A DNA stretch of 17,935 nucleotides. It comes from Candidatus Martarchaeota archaeon. Its GTDB lineage: Archaea; Micrarchaeota; Micrarchaeia; Micrarchaeales; Micrarchaeaceae. The position numbers and the translations under genes were made by a program. Positions 6,849 through 13,104 of this stretch are shown one piece after another; the stretch's first letter is position 1; every line of letters starts with the position of its first letter. A model generated the notes under the pieces. That model saw only the letters and a list, made by a program, of their open reading frames with translations, was not told the origin of the DNA and did no database searches. The stretch is from the NCBI GenBank assembly GCA_023485745.1, contig JAMCZL010000034.1, forward strand, positions 1-17,935. Reading direction: 5' to 3'.

Positions 6849-7964
6849 TTATCTCGTAGAAAGCAGGAATATTACCTCTACCACGACTTCCACAACTATG
6901 AGCAGTATCACTATTATCTCTAGGAATTCGTCCCTGTCGCCCCTTATTGCGTCAGATATTATTGCCCTTCTCTTGTCTATGAGATCCATGTCATCTTCAA
7001 GCGAATCCCTCCATGCAGATATCTTGAACACGTCGTCATAAAGCGAATACAGCTTCAGCAGGTACCATTCCCCGAATCCGGAAACAGTATCGTTCACCGA
7101 GTTTATCATGTCGCGTATCCTGTTGTAGGACTCTCCAAGGCTCCTGTTCGTCCTTGCCAGCTCCTTGCTGCGCAGGCCCCTTTTAGAGAGCATGGAGCCG
7201 GCGCTCTCCGTGCTCTTTATCACCTTTGCTATCCTGTCGTGATATACCATCATCTCAAGGAGCTGCACGTTTGCTATTTCGGCCACCAGAAGCTCATGCT
7301 CGTACGAAGGCGCTGTGTCGACCATGACAGCAGCCTCCCATCCGACAAATACCGCATCGCCGTCCGTGTAGGAAATGCTCTTCTTAAGCGTGTCGTTCGC
7401 ATATGCGTCCGATATGCCGCCATAATTCTGCTCGTCTATGAGCAGCCCTGCTACGGCCTTGCCATTTGCCGGCACTAGATCGCCAATCCTCGCATTTAGG
7501 TGATAGAATCGGTATGTCTCTTTTATCTGGCTGACTTCTATACCTGCAATCTTTGACAGGTTCTTCTCTATTTTCGACTTTTCCTTGATTGAAAGATCAG
7601 ATATCGCCTTTCCGAACGCTGGATCGAACGTTAGTTCGTATATGTCCTTGACGCCCAGGCCTGAAAACACGTACCTCAGCCTTATTGAGAAAGACCCTGT
7701 GTTGTATATCGCCGCCTGCGCCCTTATCCTCCTAGACGATTTCCCAGACTCTACTGTTTCGTCCCTTAGGTTGAATATCGAAGGCACAGTAAATGTTGGT
7801 ATCTCCTCCGGCGTGGGCTTCTGGTACTCGTATTTGGAGAAGTCCTCCTGGTTTTTCAGCAGGCCCCTTAGCTGGTCGTCGGTAAACTTGGTTCCCGTAT
7901 TATATATGAACATGTAGACAATTTCTCCGTCCATTGAGCCCAACCCCCCCAAACTTCTGCGCAT
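6849..7964 (-). CDS. RMD1/DUF155 (RMND1)-family membrane protein
   Basis: A 371-residue protein that ends in one transmembrane segment (LEIIVILLIVVEVVVEVIFLL, about 348-368), preceded by a long charged helical region. The C-terminal order GEWYLLKLYSLYDDVFKI ... WRDSLEDDMDLIDKRRAIIS ... RDEFLEIIVILLIVVEV matches the RMD1/RMND1 (DUF155) family: a 'W..le.ly' block, a paired helix, then an 'E..iI.LI..E' anchor. In eukaryotes members act in mitochondrial translation or meiotic division; the archaeal role is unknown. It begins nine bases after the parvulin stop, so the two are likely co-transcribed. The start is uncertain: the first ATG has no Shine-Dalgarno, and the next in-frame ATG (codon 11) follows a run of seven Gs that could act as a weak binding site or be prone to slippage. 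Confidence 0.72.
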   Translation of the reverse strand: MRRSLGGLGSMDGEIVYMFIYNTGTKFTDDQLRGLLKNQEDFSKYEYQKPTPEEIPTFTVPSIFNLRDETVESGKSSRRIRAQAAIYNTGSFSIRLRYVFSGLGVKDIYELTFDPAFGKAISDLSIKEKSKIEKNLSKIAGIEVSQIKETYRFYHLNARIGDLVPANGKAVAGLLIDEQNYGGISDAYANDTLKKSISYTDGDAVFVGWEAAVMVDTAPSYEHELLVAEIANVQLLEMMVYHDRIAKVIKSTESAGSMLSKRGLRSKELARTNRSLGESYNRIRDMINSVNDTVSGFGEWYLLKLYSLYDDVFKISAWRDSLEDDMDLIDKRRAIISDAIRGDRDEFLEIIVILLIVVEVVVEVIFLLSTR

Positions 7965-7973
7965 TTTGCGGCG

Positions 7974-8249
7974 CTATTCAAGCCTCTTTATTATGTGATA
8001 GCCAAACTGCGTCTTTACAATCCCGGACGTCTGCCCCTTTTCAAGCTTGAATGCGGCATCCTCGAATTCCTTTACCATCATTCCCCTCCCAAAGAAGCCA
8101 AGGTCCCCGCCGCGCTTCCTGCTTCCGTCTATTGAGTACTGCTCTGCAAGCTTTGCAAAGCTTTCGCCCTTGCCAAGCTTGTCCAGCACCTCTTGCGCAG
8201 TCGAAAATTTCTCAACAAGTATGTGCGCGCACCTTATCTTGTCTGCCAT
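7974..8249 (-). CDS. Parvulin-type peptidyl-prolyl cis-trans isomerase
   Basis: A 91-residue single-domain parvulin (PpiC/Pin1-like) catalysing prolyl isomerisation during protein folding. Family motifs run through the whole protein: CAHILV (7-12), the ESFAKLAEQYSIDGS segment, GGDLGFFGRGMMVKEFEDAAFKL and the C-terminal VKTQFGYHIIKRLE with the active-site His. It has neither signal peptide nor membrane anchor, so it should be cytosolic like the small archaeal parvulins. It is the first gene of a probable two-gene operon with the RMD1-like protein. An AT-rich element (ATTTAATATTTT, near 8286-8297) about 40 bases upstream is the likely promoter, divergent from the kinase gene. Confidence 0.95.
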   Translation of the reverse strand: MADKIRCAHILVEKFSTAQEVLDKLGKGESFAKLAEQYSIDGSRKRGGDLGFFGRGMMVKEFEDAAFKLEKGQTSGIVKTQFGYHIIKRLE

Positions 8250-8322
8250 TGTTAAACGCCTCTTAAGCGGTAGCTTTTGGCAGGCAAAATATTAAATGCC
8301 TAGCCGGACCGGACGGAAAAAG

Positions 8323-8332
8323 ATAAATATAT
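8323..8332 (+). promoter_or_regulatory. TATA box for the P-loop kinase gene
   Basis: ATAAATATAT lies 31-40 bases before the kinase ATG at 8363 in the divergent interval with the parvulin gene. Spacing fits a short leader. Confidence 0.5.
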
Positions 8333-8362
8333 GGTCAAATACTCAGATAATCGCGATACTGC

Positions 8363-8950
8363 ATGGAAGCCAAAGGTTTCGATCACAAAGCCGCTAAAAA
8401 GGCGCAAGCAAGCCCAGTAGTATGCATAGTCGGAAGGCAGGGCTCCGGCAAGAGCACCCTGAACGGCATGCTGGAAGAGCAGGGCTACCACGTCATAGAG
8501 CTGAGCGACATGGTGCGCAAGGCCATGCCCCCCGGCTACGGCATTTCAGATTTTGTGAACGAAACGAAAGGCAGATACGGAGACATGGTTTTCGCCAAGT
8601 GGATACTCGAAGAGGTAAGGGCATCAAAAAGGCAGCCTATTATAACCGGAATCAAGGGTCTTGCCGAAATGAATTTTCTTAAGCAGCACCTAAACATGGT
8701 GGTTGTCGCAATAGATATTCCGGCACAGGTTAGGATGGAGCGCGTTCTAGGCAGCGGCAACGCCACTGCGCCCGCAGACCACCCCAAGTCAGTGGAGCAG
8801 TTCCTGAGAAAAGAGGAGTCCGAGGAGCGCATGGGCATGCCCAAAATAATAGCGAATGCGGATTACGTGATAATAAACGACGGCACAATCGAAGAGCTGA
8901 AGTCAAAGGTCTTAGGCATAGCCAGAAACTTCGGCATCCTACGAACCTAA
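8363..8950 (+). CDS. UPF0200/dephospho-CoA-kinase-like P-loop kinase
   Basis: A 195-residue nucleoside/nucleotide kinase-fold protein. The P-loop is GRQGSGKST (residues 24-32), followed by HVIELSDMVRKAM (43-55), the family's 'v..mgD.vR.e' segment with the likely phosphate-acceptor-site Asp/Arg, then FAKWILEEV, IITGIKGLAE (Walker B-like strand) and RMERVLGSG. This order is that of archaeal UPF0200 proteins, related to dephospho-CoA kinases and adenylate kinases; the substrate is not established for the family. An N-terminal lysine-rich extension of about 17 residues precedes the P-loop strand. It converges on the HAD phosphatase gene, with a terminator-like hairpin between. Its sequence from the P-loop lysine onward recurs near-identically at 11753-12255. 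Confidence 0.85.
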   Translation: MEAKGFDHKAAKKAQASPVVCIVGRQGSGKSTLNGMLEEQGYHVIELSDMVRKAMPPGYGISDFVNETKGRYGDMVFAKWILEEVRASKRQPIITGIKGLAEMNFLKQHLNMVVVAIDIPAQVRMERVLGSGNATAPADHPKSVEQFLRKEESEERMGMPKIIANADYVIINDGTIEELKSKVLGIARNFGILRT

Positions 8951-9098
8951 TCTCTGGCACAGGCAGAATCTTGCCGTGTTTTTGGCTTGTGCTATAACCG
9001 GGCTTTTTCTGAAGCGTATTTTAACTCAAGCGCACTGACCACTTCCTTAAGCAATCTCTTGGTGTGGGCCGGGTCCTTTACCTCAACGCAGGCTATGC
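8448..9098. repeat. Long duplication, copy A (kinase 3' part, terminator, HAD 3' end)
   Basis: This segment recurs in the same orientation at 11753-12402. By direct comparison, 8489-8991 matches the other copy without a visible difference. The left edge (8448-8488) carries 3 mismatches, and the right part (from about 8992, the HAD coding tail) is strongly diverged with a one-base indel. Copy A is the one with intact genes. Confidence 0.95.
8958..8983 (+). terminator. Hairpin plus T5 after the kinase gene
   Basis: CAC-A-GGCA pairs with TGCC-GTG around a six-base loop, with one bulged A, immediately followed by TTTTT. It lies 8 bases after the kinase stop and before the convergent HAD stop. 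The same element is present in the second copy at 12263-12288. Confidence 0.55.
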
Positions 9099-9795
9099 CT
9101 GTTTCCTTTACTGGATAGTCGTTTCCATGCTCAAAAAGCGCGTCTCCTATAAAAATCATGCTGTCTAGGCTATGCCCTGTCTTCTCCGCCAGCTGCCTTA
9201 TTGCAAAGCCCTTTGTTATCCCCCTCTTGTTTACGTCTATCCCTGTCGGCCCGCCGATTGTTATCTCATATTCGTCCAGCATCGGCGTCAAAAAGCCTTT
9301 TATTATAGCCCTTTTTTTGTTATCTGGATCCCACGCCCTCTTCATCTCGAGAGGCGCGTCATGGCCAAGAACCGAGAATGCTATTTGCGTATGTCTGTCC
9401 TCGATAGCCTCGCCTATCGGGGTTTCGTTGAATCCGGCCTTCATTACGGACTCCCGTATCGCATTTATTATCTTTTCCTTTTCTGCCTCGGAAAGCCTGT
9501 GCGAATACACCTCAGTCCACTGCATTGAAGACGGATCGAATTTGTAAAACGCAGAGCCATATGTAGGCAGGATCATAAGCCTAGAGAATAATTTTGGATC
9601 CTTCGGAAGCAGGTCTATGAAAAGGTTGTGCAAGTACTTAATGTCCCTCCCGCTCACTATTGCAACTTCCTTATACTCAAGAAGCTTGGCCGCATACTGC
9701 AGCATTTCCTCGTCCACCGGGTTTTTGCTTACGGTGAGCGTTCCGTTAAAATCAAAAACAAAGAGAGACTTTGAAATAATCTCGGATATTTCCAT
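8992..9795 (-). CDS. HAD-IIB phosphatase, phosphomannomutase-like
   Basis: A 267-residue HAD-superfamily hydrolase. Motif I is FDFNGTLT (14-21): the nucleophile Asp15 is present, but the usual second Asp two residues on is Asn17. Motif II is VSGRD (about 48-52), motif III Lys is in RGITKGFAI (Lys195), and motif IV is IGDALFEHGNDYPV (216-229), resembling the 'GD....GNDy' of eukaryotic-type phosphomannomutases and trehalose/sucrose-phosphate phosphatases. The cap lies between motifs II and III. Substrate is likely a sugar phosphate. The start is ATG 9795, one base after the stop of the UDP-sulfoquinovose synthase gene, so the two are translationally coupled. The 3' end of this gene has a diverged partial copy at 12297-12402. 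Confidence 0.82.
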   Translation of the reverse strand: MEISEIISKSLFVFDFNGTLTVSKNPVDEEMLQYAAKLLEYKEVAIVSGRDIKYLHNLFIDLLPKDPKLFSRLMILPTYGSAFYKFDPSSMQWTEVYSHRLSEAEKEKIINAIRESVMKAGFNETPIGEAIEDRHTQIAFSVLGHDAPLEMKRAWDPDNKKRAIIKGFLTPMLDEYEITIGGPTGIDVNKRGITKGFAIRQLAEKTGHSLDSMIFIGDALFEHGNDYPVKETGIACVEVKDPAHTKRLLKEVVSALELKYASEKARL

Positions 9796-9796
9796 T

Positions 9797-10960
9797 TCAT
9801 CTCCATTTTACGGTTGGTTTTATTACGGCCCTGTAGCGCGACAGGCGGGCGCGATGCGGCTCCAGGTCCTTAAGTATCTCGGGTATGTTGTCCTTCAGCT
9901 TCCACGTAAGCTTGAATCCGAGCTTCTCCAAAATCTCCTTTTTGGGGTTATAATAGTGCCTTTCCTTTTCTACCCTCGGATCCTCTATCTGCATGGTTTC
10001 AAGGTCCTTGCCGAGAACCTTGGCAGCCGCGCGCTTGACCTCCTTCTCCAATTCGAGCGTGCTGAACAACTCCATGAACTGGTTTACGTGCCTGTATTCG
10101 CCTTTTCCTGGCGGCTTTTCAAGCAGCAGCACAAGCGCATTTATGCTGTCCTGAAGCGATATAAATCCCCTTACCTGGCCTCCCTTCCCAAACCTTATCA
10201 GCGGCATTCCAAGTACTGCCTGAGCGCAAAACTTGTTCACCACAGTGCCCCATACGCCGTCGAAATCAAACCTGGTGTTTAGGCCGGAACTTGCTATCTG
10301 CTTTGTGCGCGTGCCGTAAACCGGGCCCTGCATCACATCGGTTATTGTGCATCCCCATAGGGAATTCGCATAAAGCATGTTGTGGGTATCGTGCACCTTT
10401 GTCCAGTGATACCACGATCCAGCCCATTTTGGAGTCAGTATTTTAGTGTATTTGTCTTCTCCCATTATCTTCGCATTTACGAAGGCGGATTCCGGTATGT
10501 CGAAATCTGGCGTGCCAAACTCGCCCATGGTGCCCATTTTTAGTATGTGCGTGCCAGGGCTTGTCTCCTTAACGGCATATATGAGCTTAAGCGTGCCTAT
10601 GGTGTTGTTCTCCATCGTGTAGACTGCATGCTTTTCGTTTATCATGGAATACGGAGCGGATCTCTGCTCTGCAAAGTGCACAACCGCATCAGGTTTTTCC
10701 CTCCTGATGACATCCCTTAGCACGTTGCCTTTTGTTATGTCGGCTTTTATGAAGCGCGCCCTTTTGCGCGCCGTCTTATTCAGCGAAGCAACCCTGTTTT
10801 CCATGCTCTCTATCGGTATCCCGCTGGCAGAGCCAACCTCCCTAACGCATCTCCTCGTAGCAAGATTGTCTATGCATATTACTTCGTGCCCTCTCTGTGC
10901 CAATGCGAGAGAAAGCGGCCAACCGAGATATCCATCAGCGCCTAATATTATAGCTTTCAA
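9797..10960 (-). CDS. UDP-sulfoquinovose synthase
   Basis: Converts UDP-glucose and sulfite to UDP-sulfoquinovose, the donor for sulfolipid or, in Sulfolobus (Agl3), for N-glycans. The 387 residues show an extended SDR fold: GADGYLG (7-13) with Asp31 for NAD; HFAEQRSAPYSM (95-106); MGTMGEFGTP (142-151) with the active-site Thr; and WYHWTKVHDTHN (183-194) with catalytic Tyr184 and Lys188. MQGPVYG, FGKGGQVRGFI and ERHYYNPK continue the close resemblance to plant SQD1 and Agl3. The start is TTG at 10960, supported by GGTG seven bases upstream. It heads an operon with the HAD phosphatase. Whether the product feeds protein glycans or lipids cannot be told here. Confidence 0.93.
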   Translation of the reverse strand: MKAIILGADGYLGWPLSLALAQRGHEVICIDNLATRRCVREVGSASGIPIESMENRVASLNKTARKRARFIKADITKGNVLRDVIRREKPDAVVHFAEQRSAPYSMINEKHAVYTMENNTIGTLKLIYAVKETSPGTHILKMGTMGEFGTPDFDIPESAFVNAKIMGEDKYTKILTPKWAGSWYHWTKVHDTHNMLYANSLWGCTITDVMQGPVYGTRTKQIASSGLNTRFDFDGVWGTVVNKFCAQAVLGMPLIRFGKGGQVRGFISLQDSINALVLLLEKPPGKGEYRHVNQFMELFSTLELEKEVKRAAAKVLGKDLETMQIEDPRVEKERHYYNPKKEILEKLGFKLTWKLKDNIPEILKDLEPHRARLSRYRAVIKPTVKWR

Positions 10961-10967
10961 GAGTCAA

Positions 10968-10971
10968 CACC
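10968..10971 (-). promoter_or_regulatory. Shine-Dalgarno GGTG deciding a TTG start
   Basis: GGTG on the minus strand, seven bases before the TTG of UDP-sulfoquinovose synthase; no better ATG exists nearby because the Rossmann motif begins at residue 7. Confidence 0.6.
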
Positions 10972-11309
10972 TATTTGGTTAAGTTTTACTGCCAATCCAC
11001 ATTCCCACTATTGATTAGATGGATTGATATAAATTAATTATGGAACTATATAATTAAATATGTTTACTGACATGCATTATGTTTGCACCAAAATCATATC
11101 GCGCAGGGAGCACATCAAAATCCAAGCAAAGGTAATGGCGCAGGCCTCAGATTCCCGACGCGGCAACTTTTCATAACTTAGAACATGCCTAATTAAAATC
11201 AGGCACTAAGCCTGAATCCGCGATCGAAAAATACGATCCCCTATTTGCCCCCGGTCTGCTTTCATCTTGCCTGTGAAGAGCACGGGATTTACTGCTGACA
11301 TTGTTAAAG
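10972..11309. other. Non-coding interval with AT-rich inverted repeat
   Basis: I see no gene between UDP-sulfoquinovose synthase and the first tRNA. The left side holds AT-rich candidate promoter elements for the minus-strand operon and a perfect 8-bp inverted repeat, TTAATTAT (11034-11041) and ATAATTAA (11050-11057). Near 11200-11215 is a 6-bp hairpin, TCAGGC-ACTAA-GCCTGA. The rest (about 11090-11300) has mixed composition, no long open frame, and may be decayed sequence at the edge of the accessory region. Confidence 0.4.
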
Positions 11310-11420
11310 TGCAATCGCCGGGATTTGAACCAGGGTTTTTGCCTTGGGGGGCAAAGTCCTACCAGGCTAGACTACGATCGCCCAACACCTACATCTTGAT
11401 AGCTCCAATTTAAAATCATT
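11306..11420. repeat. tRNA-Gly direct repeat, copy 1 (tRNA plus 5' flank)
   Basis: The tRNA and about 39 bases of its upstream (promoter) flank recur in the same orientation at 13716-13845. The flanks differ at 7 of 39 aligned positions; homology stops almost exactly at the tRNA 3' end. Confidence 0.8.
11310..11381 (-). tRNA. tRNA-Gly-like gene with degenerate anticodon loop (CCC-like), possible pseudogene
   Basis: On the minus strand GCGATCG pairs with CGATTGC (acceptor, one G-U), followed by TA, a D arm GTCTAGCCTGGTAGGAC, and a T arm with loop TTCAAAT and discriminator A; no CCA is encoded. The anticodon stem TTGCC/GGCAA encloses only six bases, CCCCAA. Compared with the sister tRNA (loop CTTCCAA) it lacks the base at position 33, so the near-universal U33 is gone and the anticodon would read CCC. 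The T stem CCTGG/CCCGG also has a U-C mismatch. It therefore looks like a decaying tRNA-Gly(CCC), or one with a sequence error in the C6 run. A TATA-like AT-rich element lies about 30 bases upstream. Confidence 0.75.
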
Positions 11421-11478
11421 CTTTGCTAATTCGGAGGAAGCATTTTATATTTGTAATGTCATATGCCTATTGATAAGT

Positions 11479-11766
11479 ATGAAAATGGATATATACTGGT
11501 TTAAGCCGATGTAAAGAGAAACGGCAAGCTGTTCGTAGGTACTATAGACGAGCTTCACGTTCAAGATCAGGCCGAGAGCCTGCGCGAATTGGAAAGCGAG
11601 CTGAAAGACGCAGTAGATACGGCCGTAAAGTTCCTGCTAGAGAAGCACAAGGGTGTAAAGTCGCCAATGCTTAAAAGCCTAATTGCAAGAGGATGGGGCG
11701 AGTTTATAGGTGCGTTAAAGCCCGTAAAACCTCGGAAACTACTCAAGGTACTGCAAGAGCACTCTG
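11479..11766 (+). pseudogene. HicB-like antitoxin relic, frameshifted and truncated
   Basis: An ATG at 11479 gives MKMDIYWFKPM and then a stop at 11512. Moving one frame at about 11503-11511 continues with KRNGKLFVGTIDELHVQDQA, then SLRELESELKDAVDTAVKFLLEK, which resembles the HicB antitoxin fold (beta strand, 'dGklfvg.idEL', then an amphipathic helix). The reading frame later runs into the duplicated kinase sequence out of frame and continues as nonsense to 11987. No HicA-like toxin is seen beside it. A TATA-like TTTTATATT lies about 30 bases before the ATG. The HicB assignment is by pattern and is moderate; that the gene is broken is clear. Confidence 0.55.
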
Positions 11767-12255
11767 AACTGCATGCTGGAAGAGCAGGGCTATCACGTCA
11801 TAGAGCTGAGCGACATGGTGCGCAAGGCCATGCCCCCCGGCTACGGCATTTCAGATTTTGTGAACGAAACGAAAGGCAGATACGGAGACATGGTTTTCGC
11901 CAAGTGGATACTCGAAGAGGTAAGGGCATCAAAAAGGCAGCCTATTATAACCGGAATCAAGGGTCTTGCCGAAATGAATTTTCTTAAGCAGCACCTAAAC
12001 ATGGTGGTTGTCGCAATAGATATTCCGGCACAGGTTAGGATGGAGCGCGTTCTAGGCAGCGGCAACGCCACTGCGCCCGCAGACCACCCCAAGTCAGTGG
12101 AGCAGTTCCTGAGAAAAGAGGAGTCCGAGGAGCGCATGGGCATGCCCAAAATAATAGCGAATGCGGATTACGTGATAATAAACGACGGCACAATCGAAGA
12201 GCTGAAGTCAAAGGTCTTAGGCATAGCCAGAAACTTCGGCATCCTACGAACCTAA
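11753..12255 (+). pseudogene. Truncated second copy of the UPF0200 kinase
   Basis: Near-identical to kinase residues 30-195 of the gene at 8363. The copy begins within the P-loop (only the final K-S-T of GSGKST is retained), so the glycine-rich part of the ATP-binding loop is missing. The first usable ATG (11773) would give a 160-residue protein lacking the P-loop. Visible differences are confined to the left edge (four bases between 11752 and 11793, including a silent TAC to TAT); the rest, through the stop and the intergenic terminator, matches base for base. It is joined upstream to the HicB-like relic in another frame. Probably non-functional as a kinase; the identity suggests recent duplication or gene conversion. 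Confidence 0.85.
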
Positions 12256-12296
12256 TCTCTGGCACAGGCAGAATCTTGCCGTGTTTTTGGCTTGTG

Positions 12297-12402
12297 CCAT
12301 ACCTGGCCTTTTCCGAAGCGTATTCTAATTCCAACGCACTAACCACTTCCTTCAGCAATCTCTTGGTGCGGGTCGGGTCCTTTACTTCAAGGTACGCCAT
12401 GC
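12297..12402 (-). pseudogene. Remnant of the HAD phosphatase 3' end
   Basis: The minus strand encodes AYLEVKDPTRTKRLLKEVV then SALELEYASEKAR, aligned with ACVEVKDPAHTKRLLKEVV and SALELKYASEKAR at the C-terminus of the intact HAD protein. About 34 codons are recognisable. More than half of the codon differences are silent (for example GAG/GAA, CTT/CTG, GTC/GTT), so this tail diverged while under coding constraint, in contrast to the identical kinase segment next to it. The original stop is lost, and upstream of the fragment the sequence changes abruptly into the toxin-antitoxin promoter region. Confidence 0.8.
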
Positions 12403-12426
12403 ATAGAAGCACATAAATACCTTTTA

Positions 12427-12436
12427 GTTATAAAAT
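12427..12436 (+). promoter_or_regulatory. TATA box of the toxin-antitoxin operon
   Basis: TTATAAAAT lies 21-30 bases before the ATG at 12457, placing the transcription start close to that ATG and inside the adjacent palindrome. Confidence 0.55.
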
Positions 12437-12439
12437 AAT

Positions 12440-12455
12440 ATAACCAAGTGGTTAT
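12440..12455 (+). promoter_or_regulatory. Palindromic operator candidate of the toxin-antitoxin operon
   Basis: ATAACCA-AG-TGGTTAT is a perfect inverted repeat with 7-bp arms and a 2-base spacer. It sits directly after the TATA box and one base before the ATG at 12457, where bound protein would block initiation. AbiEi antitoxins autoregulate by binding inverted repeats, which makes this a natural candidate; binding itself is inference. Confidence 0.6.
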
Positions 12456-12456
12456 T

Positions 12457-13104
12457 ATGGAATTACCTATTTCAAACATTTTAAAAAGCAGAGACGAATT
12501 AGAAACAGCGCAGTTAGAAGACGACACCGTAAGCGTATTGGCCAATATAACAGATAAAATGGCCATGCACGGCGGAACCGCAATATGGAGATGCTACAAT
12601 GGTAAGAGATTCTCAACCGATATAGATGTGTACACATGGGACGAAAACTTCAAAGAGAAGTTCATGAAATCTGCGGAAAAGATGGGCATGGAAGTATCAA
12701 AGTTTAGGGAGAAGAGAGTAACATTCATAAACATAAGAAAAAATAATACCGAGATAAAGATAGAACCCAGAAACGTGGAAAAAATTGCCATACTGATGCC
12801 TTATGAGCGCATCGATGGATCAAAGGTAAATATACTGGTGCTATCGCCTGAAGATTTGGTCCTTGAAAAGATAGATGCGTATAACGATAGGCGGGTCTAT
12901 AAGGACCTGTATGACATAACCATACTCTTGAATAGCGTAAAGAAGCCAGACAAGATTAAAGAGGCGCTCTCAGAATTTGCAAAAGATATCAAGGCACCTG
13001 ACGAAGACGTTCAGAGTTTCACAGAGTTCAAAGCCACTATCTATGCCGGTGTTATACCATCCTATGCAAAAATGGTTGACTTCATTAAAATGTGGTCAGA
13101 ATGA
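12457..13104 (+). CDS. AbiEii-type nucleotidyltransferase toxin
   Basis: A 215-residue member of the AbiEii/AbiGii (MenT-like, DUF1814) nucleotidyltransferase toxins. The defining motifs are present: MHGGTAIWRCY (about residues 37-47), then KRFSTDIDVY (50-59) with the two metal-binding aspartates in D-x-D, the strand LSPEDLVLEKIDAY (129-142) with the conserved Lys, and VYKDLYDI (147-154), the usual 'R.kDlyDl' element. Family members pyrophosphorylate or nucleotidylate targets such as tRNA acceptor ends and arrest growth. I start at ATG 12457 rather than GTG three codons upstream because that GTG lies within the palindrome. The stop overlaps the antitoxin start (ATGA). The DNA is visibly AT-richer than its neighbours, suggesting acquisition. 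Confidence 0.88.
   Translation: MELPISNILKSRDELETAQLEDDTVSVLANITDKMAMHGGTAIWRCYNGKRFSTDIDVYTWDENFKEKFMKSAEKMGMEVSKFREKRVTFINIRKNNTEIKIEPRNVEKIAILMPYERIDGSKVNILVLSPEDLVLEKIDAYNDRRVYKDLYDITILLNSVKKPDKIKEALSEFAKDIKAPDEDVQSFTEFKATIYAGVIPSYAKMVDFIKMWSE

Larger units (their letters stand above)
11753..12402. repeat. Long duplication, copy B
   Basis: Second copy of 8448-9098, offset 3305 bases (3304 after a one-base indel near 12300). It contains the kinase fragment, the terminator hairpin and a diverged HAD 3' end. Confidence 0.95.

Noticed and set aside
11034..11057. AT-rich inverted repeat as a replication origin or regulatory operator
   Set aside because: It is a single AT-rich palindrome, easily produced by chance in promoter DNA, with no Orc1/Cdc6 gene or ORB-like repeats nearby.
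12035..12412. 125-residue minus-strand frame joining the HAD tail to antisense kinase sequence
   Set aside because: Only the first part (to about 12297) is the HAD remnant; the rest is the antisense of the kinase copy and also appears opposite the intact kinase.
13092..13100. GTG start three codons before the antitoxin ATG
   Set aside because: The ATG in the ATGA overlap with the toxin stop is the standard coupled arrangement and needs no extension.
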